Source: JAOUEA01 sp963790335 (GTDB lineage: Bacteria; Actinomycetota; UBA4738; HRBIN12). From it: DNA of 64,000 bases. Numbering within the stretch: the first letter of the stretch is position 1; every line of letters starts with the position of its first letter. Location of the stretch: positions 434,001-498,000 of the forward strand of contig CAWBOB010000007.1 of the NCBI GenBank assembly GCA_963790335.1, written 5' to 3'. Position numbers and translations under genes: made by a program. The notes beneath the pieces are model-generated. The model did not search any database. It was given only the letters and a program-made list of their open reading frames with translations, and was not told the origin of the DNA. Below, in pieces: positions 40,725-49,753 of the stretch.

Positions 40725-41423
40725 ATGGCCACCCTCTTCCTCGTGCGGCACGGACTCACCGCCCATACCGGACGCACGCTCTACGGACAGAGCCCAGGCA
40801 TCGATCTCGACGACCGCGGGCGCGCGCAGGCCGAGCGACTCGCGGAGCGGCTCGCGCCGGTGCGACCGACCGCCATCTACTCGAGCCCGCTCGAGCGGTG
40901 CGTCCAGACGGTGGAACCCCTCGCGCGGAGGTGCCGGCTTCCGATCGTCGAGCATGGCGCCCTCATCGAGATGCACGCGGGATCGTGGACCGGCAGACCG
41001 CTGGCGCGTCTGCGGACCCTGAAGGCGTGGGGCGAGGTGCAGCGCTCGCCTGCCGGCTTCCGGTTCCCCGGACACGGCGAGAGCTTCGTCGAGGCGAGGG
41101 ATCGGATCCTCGCCGAGGTGCATGGCATCGCGCGACGTCACCGGCGCGGACGGGTCGTGGTGGCGACCCACGGAGACATCCTGCGCATCGTGCTGGCAGA
41201 GCTCGCCGGCGCATCGCTCGACCGCTTCCAACGCATCGTCGTCGACACGGCGTCGGTCTCGGTCGTCTCGATCGACCGGGCAGGCCTCCCTCGCGTGCAC
41301 CTGGTGAACGACACCGGTGACCTCGGTCGCTTCACGCCGGGCGGCGGCACGCCCGTCTGGGAAGAGACGGCTCCGCGGTCCGGCACGCCCCGGAAGCGCA
41401 CCGGAACGAACCTGCGAGGATAG
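40725..41423 (+). CDS. histidine phosphatase family protein (MSMEG_4193-type phosphomutase)
   Basis: A 232-residue phosphoglycerate-mutase-like enzyme. The catalytic His sits in the RHG motif of TLFLVRHGLTAHTGRTLYGQ. The second Arg is in IYSSPLERCVQTVEPLA, the acid in IEMHAGSWTG, and the second His in VVVATHGDILRIVLAEL. The family is the actinobacterial MSMEG_4193 type, always found beside DUF3090 and SCO1664-type genes, as here. Its substrate has not been defined. The last 35 residues are Pro/Thr/Arg-rich and probably disordered. Confidence 0.88.
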   Translation: MATLFLVRHGLTAHTGRTLYGQSPGIDLDDRGRAQAERLAERLAPVRPTAIYSSPLERCVQTVEPLARRCRLPIVEHGALIEMHAGSWTGRPLARLRTLKAWGEVQRSPAGFRFPGHGESFVEARDRILAEVHGIARRHRRGRVVVATHGDILRIVLAELAGASLDRFQRIVVDTASVSVVSIDRAGLPRVHLVNDTGDLGRFTPGGGTPVWEETAPRSGTPRKRTGTNLRG

Positions 41424-41429
41424 GTCGCT

Positions 41430-41957
41430 ATGGACCTCGGCGCCGTCGAACGCATCACCGCCGGCACGATCGGCGAGCCCGGATCGCGCACCTTCTTCCT
41501 GCAGGCTCGCGCCGCGGGCGAAGTGGTGACGATCGTCGTCGAGAAGCAGCAGGTGCAGCTGCTCGCCGCCTCGATCCTGGAGCTGCTCGCCGACCTGGAG
41601 CTCGAGACCGGCGTCGGCCCGAGCGAGGCGGAGCTCGGTCTGGAGCAACCCGTCGATCCGCGGTGGCGTGCCGGCAAGCTCTCGATCGGCTACGACCACG
41701 ACCGCGATGTCTTCGTGCTCGAGATCGAGGAGCTCGTGCCCGGCGATGACGACGCGGCCGACGAGGAAGCCCCATCGCCAGGGCTCGAGCGCGAGGTCGT
41801 GCAGCTCGCCGCCACGAAGGAGCAGATGTTCGCCCTGTCCCGCCACAGCGCCGTCGTCGTGGATCAGGGGCGCCCGACCTGCCAGTTCTGCGGGAATCCG
41901 ATCGATGCGGAGGGCCACGCGTGTCCCGCGATGAACGGCCACTCGAAGCGGGACTGA
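41430..41957 (+). CDS. DUF3090 family protein
   Basis: A 175-residue protein of the actinobacterial DUF3090 family. It begins MDLGAVERITAGTIGEPGSR, continues FFLQARAAGEVVTIVVEKQQ, and ends in a zinc-ribbon-like CQFCGNPIDAEGHACP motif near 155-170. The middle has an acidic stretch around 110. The family co-occurs with MSMEG_4193-type phosphomutases and SCO1664-type proteins in mycothiol-producing actinobacteria, but its function is unknown. The start is 6 nt after the phosphomutase stop, and the gene overlaps the next by 37 nt, so the trio is an operon. Confidence 0.88.
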   Translation: MDLGAVERITAGTIGEPGSRTFFLQARAAGEVVTIVVEKQQVQLLAASILELLADLELETGVGPSEAELGLEQPVDPRWRAGKLSIGYDHDRDVFVLEIEELVPGDDDAADEEAPSPGLEREVVQLAATKEQMFALSRHSAVVVDQGRPTCQFCGNPIDAEGHACPAMNGHSKRD

Positions 41958-42679
41958 CGCGCCTGGCGACGGGCTCGGAAGCCGTGGCGGCGATCACCTC
42001 GTCGCCCCTGGAGATGCTCGGTCTGTTGCCGAACTCGTCCAACTACACGTTCCTCGTTCGGACCCGGGCCCCGGGCGAGCCCACGCTCGCCGTCTACAAG
42101 CCGCACCGCGGGGAGAGCCCGCTCTGGGACTTCGACGAGGGCTCGCTCGGCCGCCGGGAAGTGGCGGCGTTCGTGGTCGCCGATTCGCTCGGCTGGCCCA
42201 ACGTGCCTCCCACGCTGCTCCGCGACGGCCCGGAAGGACCGGGCTCGGTGCAGCTGTTCGTGCCCTTCGAGCCGCATGAGCACTACTTCACGCTGCAGCA
42301 GCGCTACACCGAGGAGTTCCGCGCGATCGCGGCGTTCGACATGATCGTGAACAACGCCGACCGCAAGGGCGGCCACTGCCTGCTCGGTGAGGACGGCCTC
42401 GTGTGGGCGATCGACCATGGCGTGTGCTTCCACCGGGAGCCGAAGCTCCGCACGGTGATCTGGGAGTACATCGGGGAACCGATACCGGCGCCGCTCCTCG
42501 ACGGTATCGCCGCGCTTCGCGGTCGGCTCGAGCAAGGAGCGCCGCTGCGGCGCACGCTCGCGGGGCTGCTCGACGAGGCCGAGATCACGGCGCTCACCGG
42601 CCGGATCGACCGGATCGTGGCGCAGCCGGTCTTCCCGGCCCCCAGCGGGGACCGGCCCTACCCCTGGCCCCCGGTGTGA
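41921..42679 (+). CDS. SCO1664-family kinase-like protein
   Basis: A 252-residue member of the SCO1664 family, distantly related to phosphatidylinositol 3/4-kinase-like folds. Motifs seen are YTFLVRTRAPGEPTLAVYKP with the putative ATP-binding Lys, GESPLWDFDEGSLGRREVAA, FDMIVNNADRKGGHCLLGED (catalytic-loop-like DxxxxNxDRxxxN) and VWAIDHGVCFHRE (DxG-like). It may phosphorylate an unknown substrate. Third gene of the conserved trio. In many actinobacteria mshC (mycothiol ligase) follows; here an alkyltransferase gene follows with a GTGA overlap. The GTG start gives a 37-nt overlap with DUF3090; a later start is possible. Confidence 0.82.
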   Translation: MSRDERPLEAGLTRLATGSEAVAAITSSPLEMLGLLPNSSNYTFLVRTRAPGEPTLAVYKPHRGESPLWDFDEGSLGRREVAAFVVADSLGWPNVPPTLLRDGPEGPGSVQLFVPFEPHEHYFTLQQRYTEEFRAIAAFDMIVNNADRKGGHCLLGEDGLVWAIDHGVCFHREPKLRTVIWEYIGEPIPAPLLDGIAALRGRLEQGAPLRRTLAGLLDEAEITALTGRIDRIVAQPVFPAPSGDRPYPWPPV

Positions 42680-43248
42680 TCGAGCCGGCACCGGGCTTCG
42701 AAGTCACGACGGTGACCACACCGCTCGGCGATCTCGAGATCGTCTGCTCCCCGCGTGGGGTCGTGGCCACCTCGTTCGTGCTCGACGAACCCGAGGCCGC
42801 TCAGCACCTCCCGGCTGCCCGCGCCGACCTCTCCGCTCCCGACCGCCGCTCCGCGCGGGCCCTCACGGCCACGGCGAGACGCGAGGCCGCGCGCTACCTC
42901 GACGGCTCGCTGCGTACGTTCTCCGTGAGACCGGACCTGAGCCTGGTCACCGGCGGGTTCGCCCGCCGGGTGCTCGATGTCGTCTCCACGATCCCCTACG
43001 GGGAGCTCTGGACGTACGGCGACGTGGCGGGTATGGCCGGCAGCCCCCGTGCAGCTCGAGCAGCGGGAAGCGCGCTCGCCGCCTGCCCGATCGAGCTGTT
43101 CGTGCCGTGTCATCGCGTGGTGCACGCCGGCGGCAGCATCGGCGGCTACGGCAGTCACGAAGGGCGCAAGCGCTGGCTGCTGCGGCTCGAGGCCGCATCC
43201 GAACCTCGAGCGGCGGCCGGGCGTTCCCGCACGCATGCGAGAGGATGA
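42676..43248 (+). CDS. ogt: methylated-DNA--[protein]-cysteine S-methyltransferase
   Basis: A 190-residue suicide alkyltransferase that repairs O6-alkylguanine. The N-terminal RNase-H-like domain (about 1-95) is followed by the MGMT domain: DVVSTIPYGELWTYGDVAGM, the DNA-binding helix GSPRAARAAGSALAACPIE, and the acceptor-Cys motif VPCHRVVHAGGSIGGYG. Asn in the usual NP(I/L)P motif is replaced (ACPIELFVPC), a modest deviation. The GTG at 42676 overlaps the stop of the SCO1664-type gene. It is the fourth gene of that operon. Confidence 0.9.
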   Translation: MIEPAPGFEVTTVTTPLGDLEIVCSPRGVVATSFVLDEPEAAQHLPAARADLSAPDRRSARALTATARREAARYLDGSLRTFSVRPDLSLVTGGFARRVLDVVSTIPYGELWTYGDVAGMAGSPRAARAAGSALAACPIELFVPCHRVVHAGGSIGGYGSHEGRKRWLLRLEAASEPRAAAGRSRTHARG

Positions 43249-43252
43249 CGGC

Positions 43253-44243
43253 ATGATCCGACGCATCCCGCTCGCGCTGCTGGTCACTGCGCTCGTGGCC
43301 TCCGCATGCACGGGCGACGCGGAACCCGACCCCGCCCCGACGGACCGGTTCGAACCGGCGGCCGTGAACTTCGCCGCGCAGGTCGCGAGCTCGGATCTCG
43401 CAGTCGGCTCTCCCGAGCGCGTCCAGATCGGCGTGTTCTCGAGCACCCCCGAGCAGGGCGTCCAGGTGCTGTCGTTCGGCGAGATCGGGGTGGCGTTCGA
43501 CTTCCTCGGGGCCGACGGGGCGCAGCCGCCCGTTCCGGGGCCTGCGACCACGGCGGGGTTCGTGCCGGCTCCCGGCGAGGAGACGAAGGCACCGGGCGAC
43601 GCCGGAGGCCCGACGCTCACCAACCCGGCCGACGTCGCGGGGGTCTACCTCACGCCCGAGGTGTCGTTGCCTGAGGCCGGCGTGTGGAACGCGACCGTGA
43701 CCGTGACGGCCGACGGCGGCGAGCCCATGGCGCTCGAGGCAGCGTTCACCGTCTACCCCGAGCACCGCATCCCGGCGCCGGGCGACGAGGCGCTCGCGAC
43801 CGAGAACCTCACGATGGACTCCCGCGACGCCAAGGCGGCCGCGATCGACTCGCGTGCCCAGGACGGTGCCCCCGTGCCCGATCCCGAGCTGCACCGGACC
43901 ACGATCGCGAACGCGCTCGAGCAGGGCCGGCCGGCCCTCGTGCAGTTCGCCACCCCCTTGTACTGCCGTCAGCATGTTCTGCGGGCCGACGGTGCAAGCG
44001 CAGGAAGCGCTCGCGCGCGAGTTCCGCGGCGTGGCCGAGTTCATCCACGTCGAGATCTGGCGCACGAAGACCGCTGAGAAGGGTGTCGTGAACGATGCGG
44101 CCGCGGAATGGCTGCTGCGCGACGGCGACCTGACCGAGCCATGGCTCTACCTGATCGACGCCGACGGCGTCATCGTGGAGCGGTGGGGGCCGCTGTTCGA
44201 CCTGGACGACGTGCGTTCCTCGCTCGCAGCGCTGCGCCCCTGA
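43253..44243 (+). pseudogene. thioredoxin-like lipoprotein, split by one +1 shift
   Basis: A secreted protein of about 329 residues after repair. The ATG at 43253 (preceded by GAGAGGA) opens a lipoprotein signal MIRRIPLALLVTALVASACT with lipobox near residue 19. A beta-rich domain follows (about 35-180; LPEAGVWNATVTVTADGG). At about residue 240 the thioredoxin-like region starts FATPLYC; the frame then breaks near 43969. After skipping one base it continues RSMFCGPTVQAQEALAREFR. VEIWRTKTAEKGVVNDAAAE and WLYLIDADGVIVERWGPLF complete the fold. The YC..SMFCGP motif resembles a thioredoxin CxxC neighbourhood with three cysteines. Probably an extracytoplasmic redox or copper-handling protein. The substrate is unknown. 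Confidence 0.75.
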
Positions 44244-44279
44244 CCCCGAACGCGAGCGGCTGAAGACCGCGGCTCCCCG

Positions 44280-44285
44280 TACCAT
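44280..44285 (+). promoter_or_regulatory. -10 element TACCAT for the rhomboid gene
   Basis: TACCAT is followed by 7 nt and the ATG at 44293. The other in-frame ATG at 44284 lies inside the hexamer, so the downstream ATG is preferred. Confidence 0.42.
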
Positions 44286-44292
44286 GGAACCC

Positions 44293-45243
44293 ATGGAACA
44301 GCAGCCGGTGATCCCGCCCCCGCCACCTCCCGGCGACGATCGCTGCTACCGCCACCCCGAGGTGTCCACGGGCGTGCACTGCACGCGGTGCGGGCGCGCG
44401 ATCTGCCCCGAGTGCATGATCGCGGCGCCCGTCGGTCACCACTGCCCCACCTGCGTCGCGGAGGCCCGCCGAGAGTACCGGCAGGGGCCGGGGCGGCGGG
44501 TCGCGGTCGCGAACGCCAAGGCGACCTCGGTGGCCTCGGCGCTGCTCGTGCTCATGGGCGTCGGCTACGTGCTCGAGGTCGCCGCCGGAGGCGCCGGGTC
44601 GTTGTTCGGAGGCCCCGACATCCTCGAGCTCGTGCGCTTGGGCGCGTCGGTCGGCATCGCCCGCATGCCGAGCGGTGAGGTCGTGGGCATCGCCACCGGC
44701 CAGGAATGGCGCATGATCACGGCGGTCTTCCTGCACGGCGGCATCCTGCACCTGCTCATGAACGCCTACGCCCTGTGGATCTTCGGGCCGGTGGTCGAGC
44801 GCGAGCTGGGTCGCGCACGGTTCCTGTTCATCTTCCTCACGACGGGATTGTTCGCGAGCGCCGCGTCGTACGCGTTCGCCGACGCGCCGATCCAGGTCGG
44901 GGTCGGCGCATCGGGGGCGATCTTCGGGGTGGTCGGCGCATTCGTCGCCTACAACTACCGCCACCGAGAGATGGCCCTCGCCGCCGCGAGGCTCCGCGGG
45001 ATCATGCCGTTCCTGATCCTGAACCTCATCCTGTCGTTCAGCTTCCCGCTCATCGACTGGAAGGCTCATCTCGGCGGGTTCTTCGCGGGTCTCGTCGCCG
45101 GCGTGGTCGCCGAGGGCTGGGGTGACCGGTCGATGCGCATCGCGGTCTCTGTCGTGGGCTTCATCGTGCTCACGGGGGCGGCGCTGGCCCTCGCCGCGTG
45201 GCGCACGGCCGAGTACCGCACCGAGTTCCCCACATTGTTCTGA
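44293..45243 (+). CDS. rhomboid-family intramembrane serine protease with zinc-binding N-domain
   Basis: A 316-residue membrane protease. The N-terminal cytosolic part carries a B-box-like zinc finger: CYRHPEVSTGVHCTRCGRAI, then CPECM and HHCPTC. The rhomboid core has HGGILHLLMNAYALWIFGP (HxxxN oxyanion motif), the active-site Ser in GVGASGAIFGVVGAF and the catalytic His in AHLGGFFAGLVAG. About seven hydrophobic segments are visible. This B-box-rhomboid fusion is common in actinobacteria. It cleaves transmembrane substrates within the bilayer; substrates unknown. It is convergent with the beta-propeller gene. Confidence 0.92.
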   Translation: MEQQPVIPPPPPPGDDRCYRHPEVSTGVHCTRCGRAICPECMIAAPVGHHCPTCVAEARREYRQGPGRRVAVANAKATSVASALLVLMGVGYVLEVAAGGAGSLFGGPDILELVRLGASVGIARMPSGEVVGIATGQEWRMITAVFLHGGILHLLMNAYALWIFGPVVERELGRARFLFIFLTTGLFASAASYAFADAPIQVGVGASGAIFGVVGAFVAYNYRHREMALAAARLRGIMPFLILNLILSFSFPLIDWKAHLGGFFAGLVAGVVAEGWGDRSMRIAVSVVGFIVLTGAALALAAWRTAEYRTEFPTLF

Positions 45244-45262
45244 CGACCGCGGGATCCGGGGG

Positions 45263-46768
45263 CTACGGCGCGGCGGCGTCGGCGATGCCGTAGAGATAGC
45301 CCTCGCGGGTACCGAGGTAGATCCACCCCTTCCAGACGGCGGGCGTGGACTCGATGCATCCGTCGAAGTGCATCCGCCAGAGCAGCGGGGGCGCCTCCGT
45401 GGGATCCGACACGTCCCAAGCGTAGAGATCGCCCAGGCAGTCGCCGAGGATGAGCACGCCGTCGACGACAACGGGCGACGCGATCGACGGCGCCCCGACG
45501 GCCAGTTCGTGGATGATCTCACCAGAGGTTCGGTCGACCTCGAGCACCCGGCCGGCCGCGGTGGAGAAGAAGACCACGTCGCCGTAGAGGGCCGGGGTCG
45601 ACCAGCTTCCCCCGGCTCCCTCGAACCCGATCTCGGTCGCCTCGATGCTCCACACGATCGGATCGTCGGGGCGGCGCGGATCGAGCTTCATGAGCTGACC
45701 CACCTCGCGGGAGCGCTCGTTGAACCGCTGGTACTCGGCGGCGACGTAGAGGAAGCCTCGGTCGTCGATGACCACCGAGGCGTCGACGTCGTCCCCCGCC
45801 CAGAACCGGAAGACCTGCTGCACGTCGGTTCCCCCGCCGAGCAGATCGCGGATGTCCCAGCCCTGCACCAGCCCGCCGGAATTCGCGAAGTACACCACGC
45901 CCTTGCGGAAGGAGACCGAGCTCTCGATCGAGACCTCGTCGTCGCCGAGCGTCCGGAGCAGCTCGTCGTCGAACCCGGGGATCGTCGCGACCACCTGGGG
46001 ATCGACCGTGACGAGCCCGTCGTCATCGGTGGCACGGTTCAGACGGATCACGTACAGCCACCCGTTCTCCGAGCCCTCGATGAGATGGTCGCGAACGACG
46101 AGCGGCGCCCCGTCCCAGTCGTCGTTGCGCAGCGGTCTGGGAACCGTCGTGCCCGCGTCGATGCTCCACAGGGTCTCGGGCTCGGGGCGGTCGAGCGCCA
46201 CGATCCGCAGGTGCCCGTCACGCGAGCCCGCGTAGTAGAGCGGGAAGCCGTTGGGGTCGCTCGTCGCCGAGCCCTTGGCGAGGTCGAGCGTCGCGAGCGG
46301 AGGCCGCACCTGTTCGCCCGTCACTCCGTCGACGAAGTGGTAGCGCCGGTCGTAGGCGCCTTCGCGCACCTCGACGGCTCCACCGGCGTCCTCGATCACG
46401 TTGGGTTGACCCGTCCACCCCGTGCCGCACCACTCGCTGATGTCGAGCGCCACGATCGAATCCGAGCAGAGCTTCGTGCGCTCCGGGTGCCGCCATCTGA
46501 TCTCGGGATCGAGGGGCACCGGACCCTCGCCGTAGTAGGAGCGTGCCGCATTGCCGCGGAACGTGGTCAGGCCCTCGAACGATCGGTTCGCGGGTGGAGG
46601 CGTTCGCACCGAGACGGGACCGGGTGGCGGCGCACCCGTCACACCGTCGCCGTCGTCACGAACGATCAGCGCCCAGCCCGCCACCACGACGACGACGGCC
46701 GACAGCGCGCCGGCCGCGATGGCGATCCATCGACGCCCGATCCACCCGGAGCGGCCGGCCAACGCCAT
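45263..46768 (-). CDS. membrane-anchored PQQ-like beta-propeller protein
   Basis: A 501-residue protein with a single N-terminal membrane helix (about 13-38, ending GWALIV) and an extracytoplasmic beta-propeller. Repeats of the PQQ/BamB type are visible, for example TPALYGDVVFFSTAAGRVLE, SPVVVDGVLILGDCLGDLYA and TPAVWKGWIYLGTREGYLYG. The enzyme-type PQQ ligands are not evident, so it is more likely a scaffold than a dehydrogenase. An earlier YYGEGP / EWCGTGWTGQPN region is typical of BamB-like propellers. The start is 6 nt after the pheA stop, so it is likely in the same operon, an odd pairing. Confidence 0.8.
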   Translation of the reverse strand: MALAGRSGWIGRRWIAIAAGALSAVVVVVAGWALIVRDDGDGVTGAPPPGPVSVRTPPPANRSFEGLTTFRGNAARSYYGEGPVPLDPEIRWRHPERTKLCSDSIVALDISEWCGTGWTGQPNVIEDAGGAVEVREGAYDRRYHFVDGVTGEQVRPPLATLDLAKGSATSDPNGFPLYYAGSRDGHLRIVALDRPEPETLWSIDAGTTVPRPLRNDDWDGAPLVVRDHLIEGSENGWLYVIRLNRATDDDGLVTVDPQVVATIPGFDDELLRTLGDDEVSIESSVSFRKGVVYFANSGGLVQGWDIRDLLGGGTDVQQVFRFWAGDDVDASVVIDDRGFLYVAAEYQRFNERSREVGQLMKLDPRRPDDPIVWSIEATEIGFEGAGGSWSTPALYGDVVFFSTAAGRVLEVDRTSGEIIHELAVGAPSIASPVVVDGVLILGDCLGDLYAWDVSDPTEAPPLLWRMHFDGCIESTPAVWKGWIYLGTREGYLYGIADAAAP

Positions 46769-46773
46769 GCGGC

Positions 46774-47595
46774 TCAGACCGGCTGACCGGCCGAGTGGTA
46801 GCTGCCCAGCACGCGCAGGAGCGACGTATGGTTCGCGACCTCGGCAAGCGCTTCCACGACCTCGGGCGCGTCTGCTGCCGCCATGAGGTCGACGTAGAAC
46901 ACGTACTCGAAGGGCTGTCCGCGCCGAGGTCGCGACTCGAGCTTGTGCAGGTTGATCCCACGCTCGGCGAACGGGTGCAACGAGGCGAGCAGCGATCCCG
47001 GGCGGTCGAGCACCGCCATCACGAGCGAGGTCTTGTCCGGGGGTCCCAGGTCCGGTGTGGCGGTCGAGATCGCGGCGAACTTCGTCAGGTTCTCCTTCTC
47101 GGTCTGGATCCGCTCCGCCAGCACCGCCAGTCCGAGCGAGCCACCGGCCTGCACGCTCGCGATGGCCGCGTGCTCACGGTCGGCTCGCTCGGCGATCATG
47201 CGAGCGGCCCCGGCCGTATCGTGCACGGGCACCGGTTCGATGTGCATCGACGACAGGAACTCCTCGCACTGCGCCAGCGCCTGCCAGTGCGAATGGGCCC
47301 ACCGCACCTGCTCGAGCCGGGCGCCGGGCACCCCCAGCAGCGCATGATCGACGCGGACGAGCGCCTCCCCGACGATGTGGAGCATGCTCGTGTGCTGCAG
47401 TTGCTCGTAGGTCTCGTTGACCGAGCCGGCCTGGGAGTTCTCGAGCGGCACGACGCCGTGGTCGGCCTCGCCGCTCGTCACCCGGGAGAAGACGAGACGG
47501 ACCGTCTCGCACGGCAAGGGGTCGGCCTCGGGGAACAGCGATCGCACCGCGCGCTCGCTGTATGCGCCGGGCTCTCCCTGATAGGCGACCTGCAT
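46774..47595 (-). CDS. pheA: prephenate dehydratase
   Basis: A 273-residue monofunctional prephenate dehydratase. It converts prephenate to phenylpyruvate for phenylalanine synthesis. Catalytic-domain motifs are VAYQGEPGAYSERAV, VPLENSQAGSVNETYE and the Thr-containing HDTAGAARMIAE. NLTKFAAIS precedes the ACT domain (about 185-260), which contains GSLLASLHPFAERGINLHKL and ESRPRRG, the phenylalanine feedback site. The start ATG at 47595 follows a -10-like TAGGCT by 8 nt. The C-terminus ends 6 nt before the beta-propeller gene. Confidence 0.93.
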   Translation of the reverse strand: MQVAYQGEPGAYSERAVRSLFPEADPLPCETVRLVFSRVTSGEADHGVVPLENSQAGSVNETYEQLQHTSMLHIVGEALVRVDHALLGVPGARLEQVRWAHSHWQALAQCEEFLSSMHIEPVPVHDTAGAARMIAERADREHAAIASVQAGGSLGLAVLAERIQTEKENLTKFAAISTATPDLGPPDKTSLVMAVLDRPGSLLASLHPFAERGINLHKLESRPRRGQPFEYVFYVDLMAAADAPEVVEALAEVANHTSLLRVLGSYHSAGQPV

Positions 47596-47603
47596 GGCGG
47601 GGA

Positions 47604-47644
47604 AGCCTAGCAAGCGCCTCGTGGCAGAGCGCCGATGATACGCT
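47604..47644. promoter_or_regulatory. divergent -10 elements for pheA and the DUF4012 gene
   Basis: On the minus strand TAGGCT (47609-47604) lies 8 nt before the pheA ATG. On the plus strand TACGCT (47639-47644) lies 9 nt before a GTG at 47654 that opens the DUF4012 gene. Confidence 0.42.
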
Positions 47645-47653
47645 CGCCGCACC

Positions 47654-49730
47654 GTGCGGTCGTCGGCCGTGTCGACGAACGCCGACGCCGACCTGGGTGG
47701 AACCCGCGCATCCCGATGACGACCTCGACCCACGCCGCCGAAGACCCGCGCCCAGAGCGGGCCGGACCGCGAGCCCCCGCGTCCCCGCCGCCGCACGGAT
47801 GCTCGGCGCCGCCGCGATCGTCATCGCCGTCGTCGTCGTCCTCGCCGCGCTCTCGGCGATCGTCGGGTTGGGAGTGCGCACGAACGCCGAGGCCGGGTCG
47901 GGTGGCCGTCTCGCAGGGAAGGAGGGCGCTCGCCGCGGGAGACCTCGACCGAGCCCTCGAGCGGTTCCGCGAAGCCGAGAGGCGGTTCGCGCCAGAGCCA
48001 CGACCTGGCCGCCTCGGGGCTCGGGGGCGTGCTGTCGACGCTGCCGCTGCTCGGCAGGTCGTTCGACGTCGCCGAGGGCATCTCCGAGGCCGGCGGCATG
48101 CTGGCCGGCGCGGCCGCCGACCTCACGACCTCGATCGCCGAGCCTTCCCAACGGTCTCGGGTCGCTCGCTCCGGTCGGGCGGCCGGCTTCCGATCGAGAC
48201 CCTCGAAGGAGCTCGCCGACGACGTCGAGGCCGCCGCCGCCGCCGGGCACAGCGCGCTCGACACGGTGCGGGCTACGCCCACGTCGCTGATCCCTGCGGT
48301 GGTCGGAGACGTGCGTTTCCAGGCGGAGGAGCAGGTCGCGCTCGCGAGCCGGGCCCTCGACTCGGCGTCGCTCTTGATCCGAGGACTGCCACGATTCGCG
48401 GGGTCGGAGGGGCCGCGACGGTACCTGCTGCTGGCCGAGAGCCCGTCGGAACAGCGTGGGACCGGAGGCATATGGGGGGCGTACGCGATCCTCACCACCG
48501 ACGACGGCGCTCTTTCGGTGGGCTACGTTCGATCCGATCCTCACGCTGCCCGAGGCCGAGCCCGACGAGCTCCCCGCTCCGAACCCCGACTACCGCCGCA
48601 ACTGGGACGGATACGGTGGCGCCGGGTCGTGGCGAGACATGAACATGACCGCCGACTTCCCGTCCGCGGCACGGGCGGCGCTCGCCAACTACGAGCTCGG
48701 CACCGGCGAGCGCCTCGACGGTGTGATCGTCGCCGACCCGTTCGCGGTCGAGGAGATGTTGAAGGTCACCGGTCCGGTGGAGATCCCGTCGCTCGGGGTG
48801 CGGCTCGACGCGGACTCGGTCGTCGGCTTCATGGCGAACGAGGCCTACATCCTGTTCCCCCAGGCAGCGAAGGACCGCAAGGACCTGCTGGGCGCGCTCG
48901 TGGGGCTCGCGTTCGACCGGTTCCTGGCCGCACGAGGTGAAGGACCGGACAAGATCGAGGCGATGGCGGACGCGGTCACCGGCGGGCACATCAAGATCTA
49001 TCCCACCGACCCGGACCTCGAGCGCGGACTCGCGCTGGCGGGACTCGACCGCGCGCTGACGGCGCCAGCGGGCAGCGACCTGCTGGCCGTGCACGTCAAC
49101 AGCCGGTCGGCGAGCAAGATCGACTACTACGCGACCCGGTCGATCCGCTACGAGGTTGAGCTCGGAGGGGACGAGGAAGCGTTCGCGACCACCGAGATCG
49201 AGATCCGCAACGACTCCCGGCCTCGAGCGGTGTGCCCGCCTACGTGATCGGCCCCGGTCCCGGCATCGAAGGCCACGTGCCCGGCGACAACGTCTCGCTC
49301 GTCACCGCCTCGTGTCCGGGTGCGTGCGAGCTGCGCGAGGCCCAGCGCAACGGACGCGACCGGGGGATGCGTGGCGGTGAGGAGCTCGGCCGCTCGTGGT
49401 TCCAGGACTTCTACACGACGCCGGCAGGCGAGACCTCGACGCTACGGCTCGTGACGCGACCGCGACGATGTCTGGAGCGGAAACTCCTCGGGCGGGGTCT
49501 ACCGTCTCACGGTGCTGCCGCAGGTCACGATCGTGCCGACGCAGATCGAGATCGTCGTGCGGCCTCCGGCCGGCACCGATGTCGTCTGGACGAGCGAGAC
49601 GATGCGCATCGGCGACGACGGGGCAGCGGTGCTGCGCACGTCGCCGTCGGGGCGGCTCGAGCTCGTCGTTCGCTTCCGCGCACCGGCGCCCCTTCGCTGG
49701 TGGAGGAACGCCGCACGGCTGGTCGGCTGA
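47654..49730 (+). pseudogene. DUF4012 membrane protein, split by about nine shifts
   Basis: After repair this is a protein of roughly 685 residues. An N-terminal cytosolic Arg/Pro-rich tail is followed by one membrane helix (AAAIVIAVVVVLAALSAIVG), then VAVSQGRRALAAGDLDRALE, a helical domain with GVLSTLPLLGRSFDVAEGI, and the DUF4012 core RRYLLLAESPSEQRGTGGIW. Next come FDPILTLPEAEPDELPAPNP, ERLDGVIVADPFAVEEMLKV, DLLAVHVNSRSASKIDYYAT, and a C-terminal GGVYRLTVLPQVTIVPTQIE. Joins near 47693, 47895, 47995, 48140, 48175, 48205, 48525 and 49465 each need one base skipped; one near 49225 needs two (or one added). DUF4012 proteins sit in polysaccharide loci and are related in part to LytR-type cell-wall ligases. 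Function unproven. Confidence 0.72.
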
Positions 49731-49753
49731 ACGACGGCAGCGGACACACGAAA

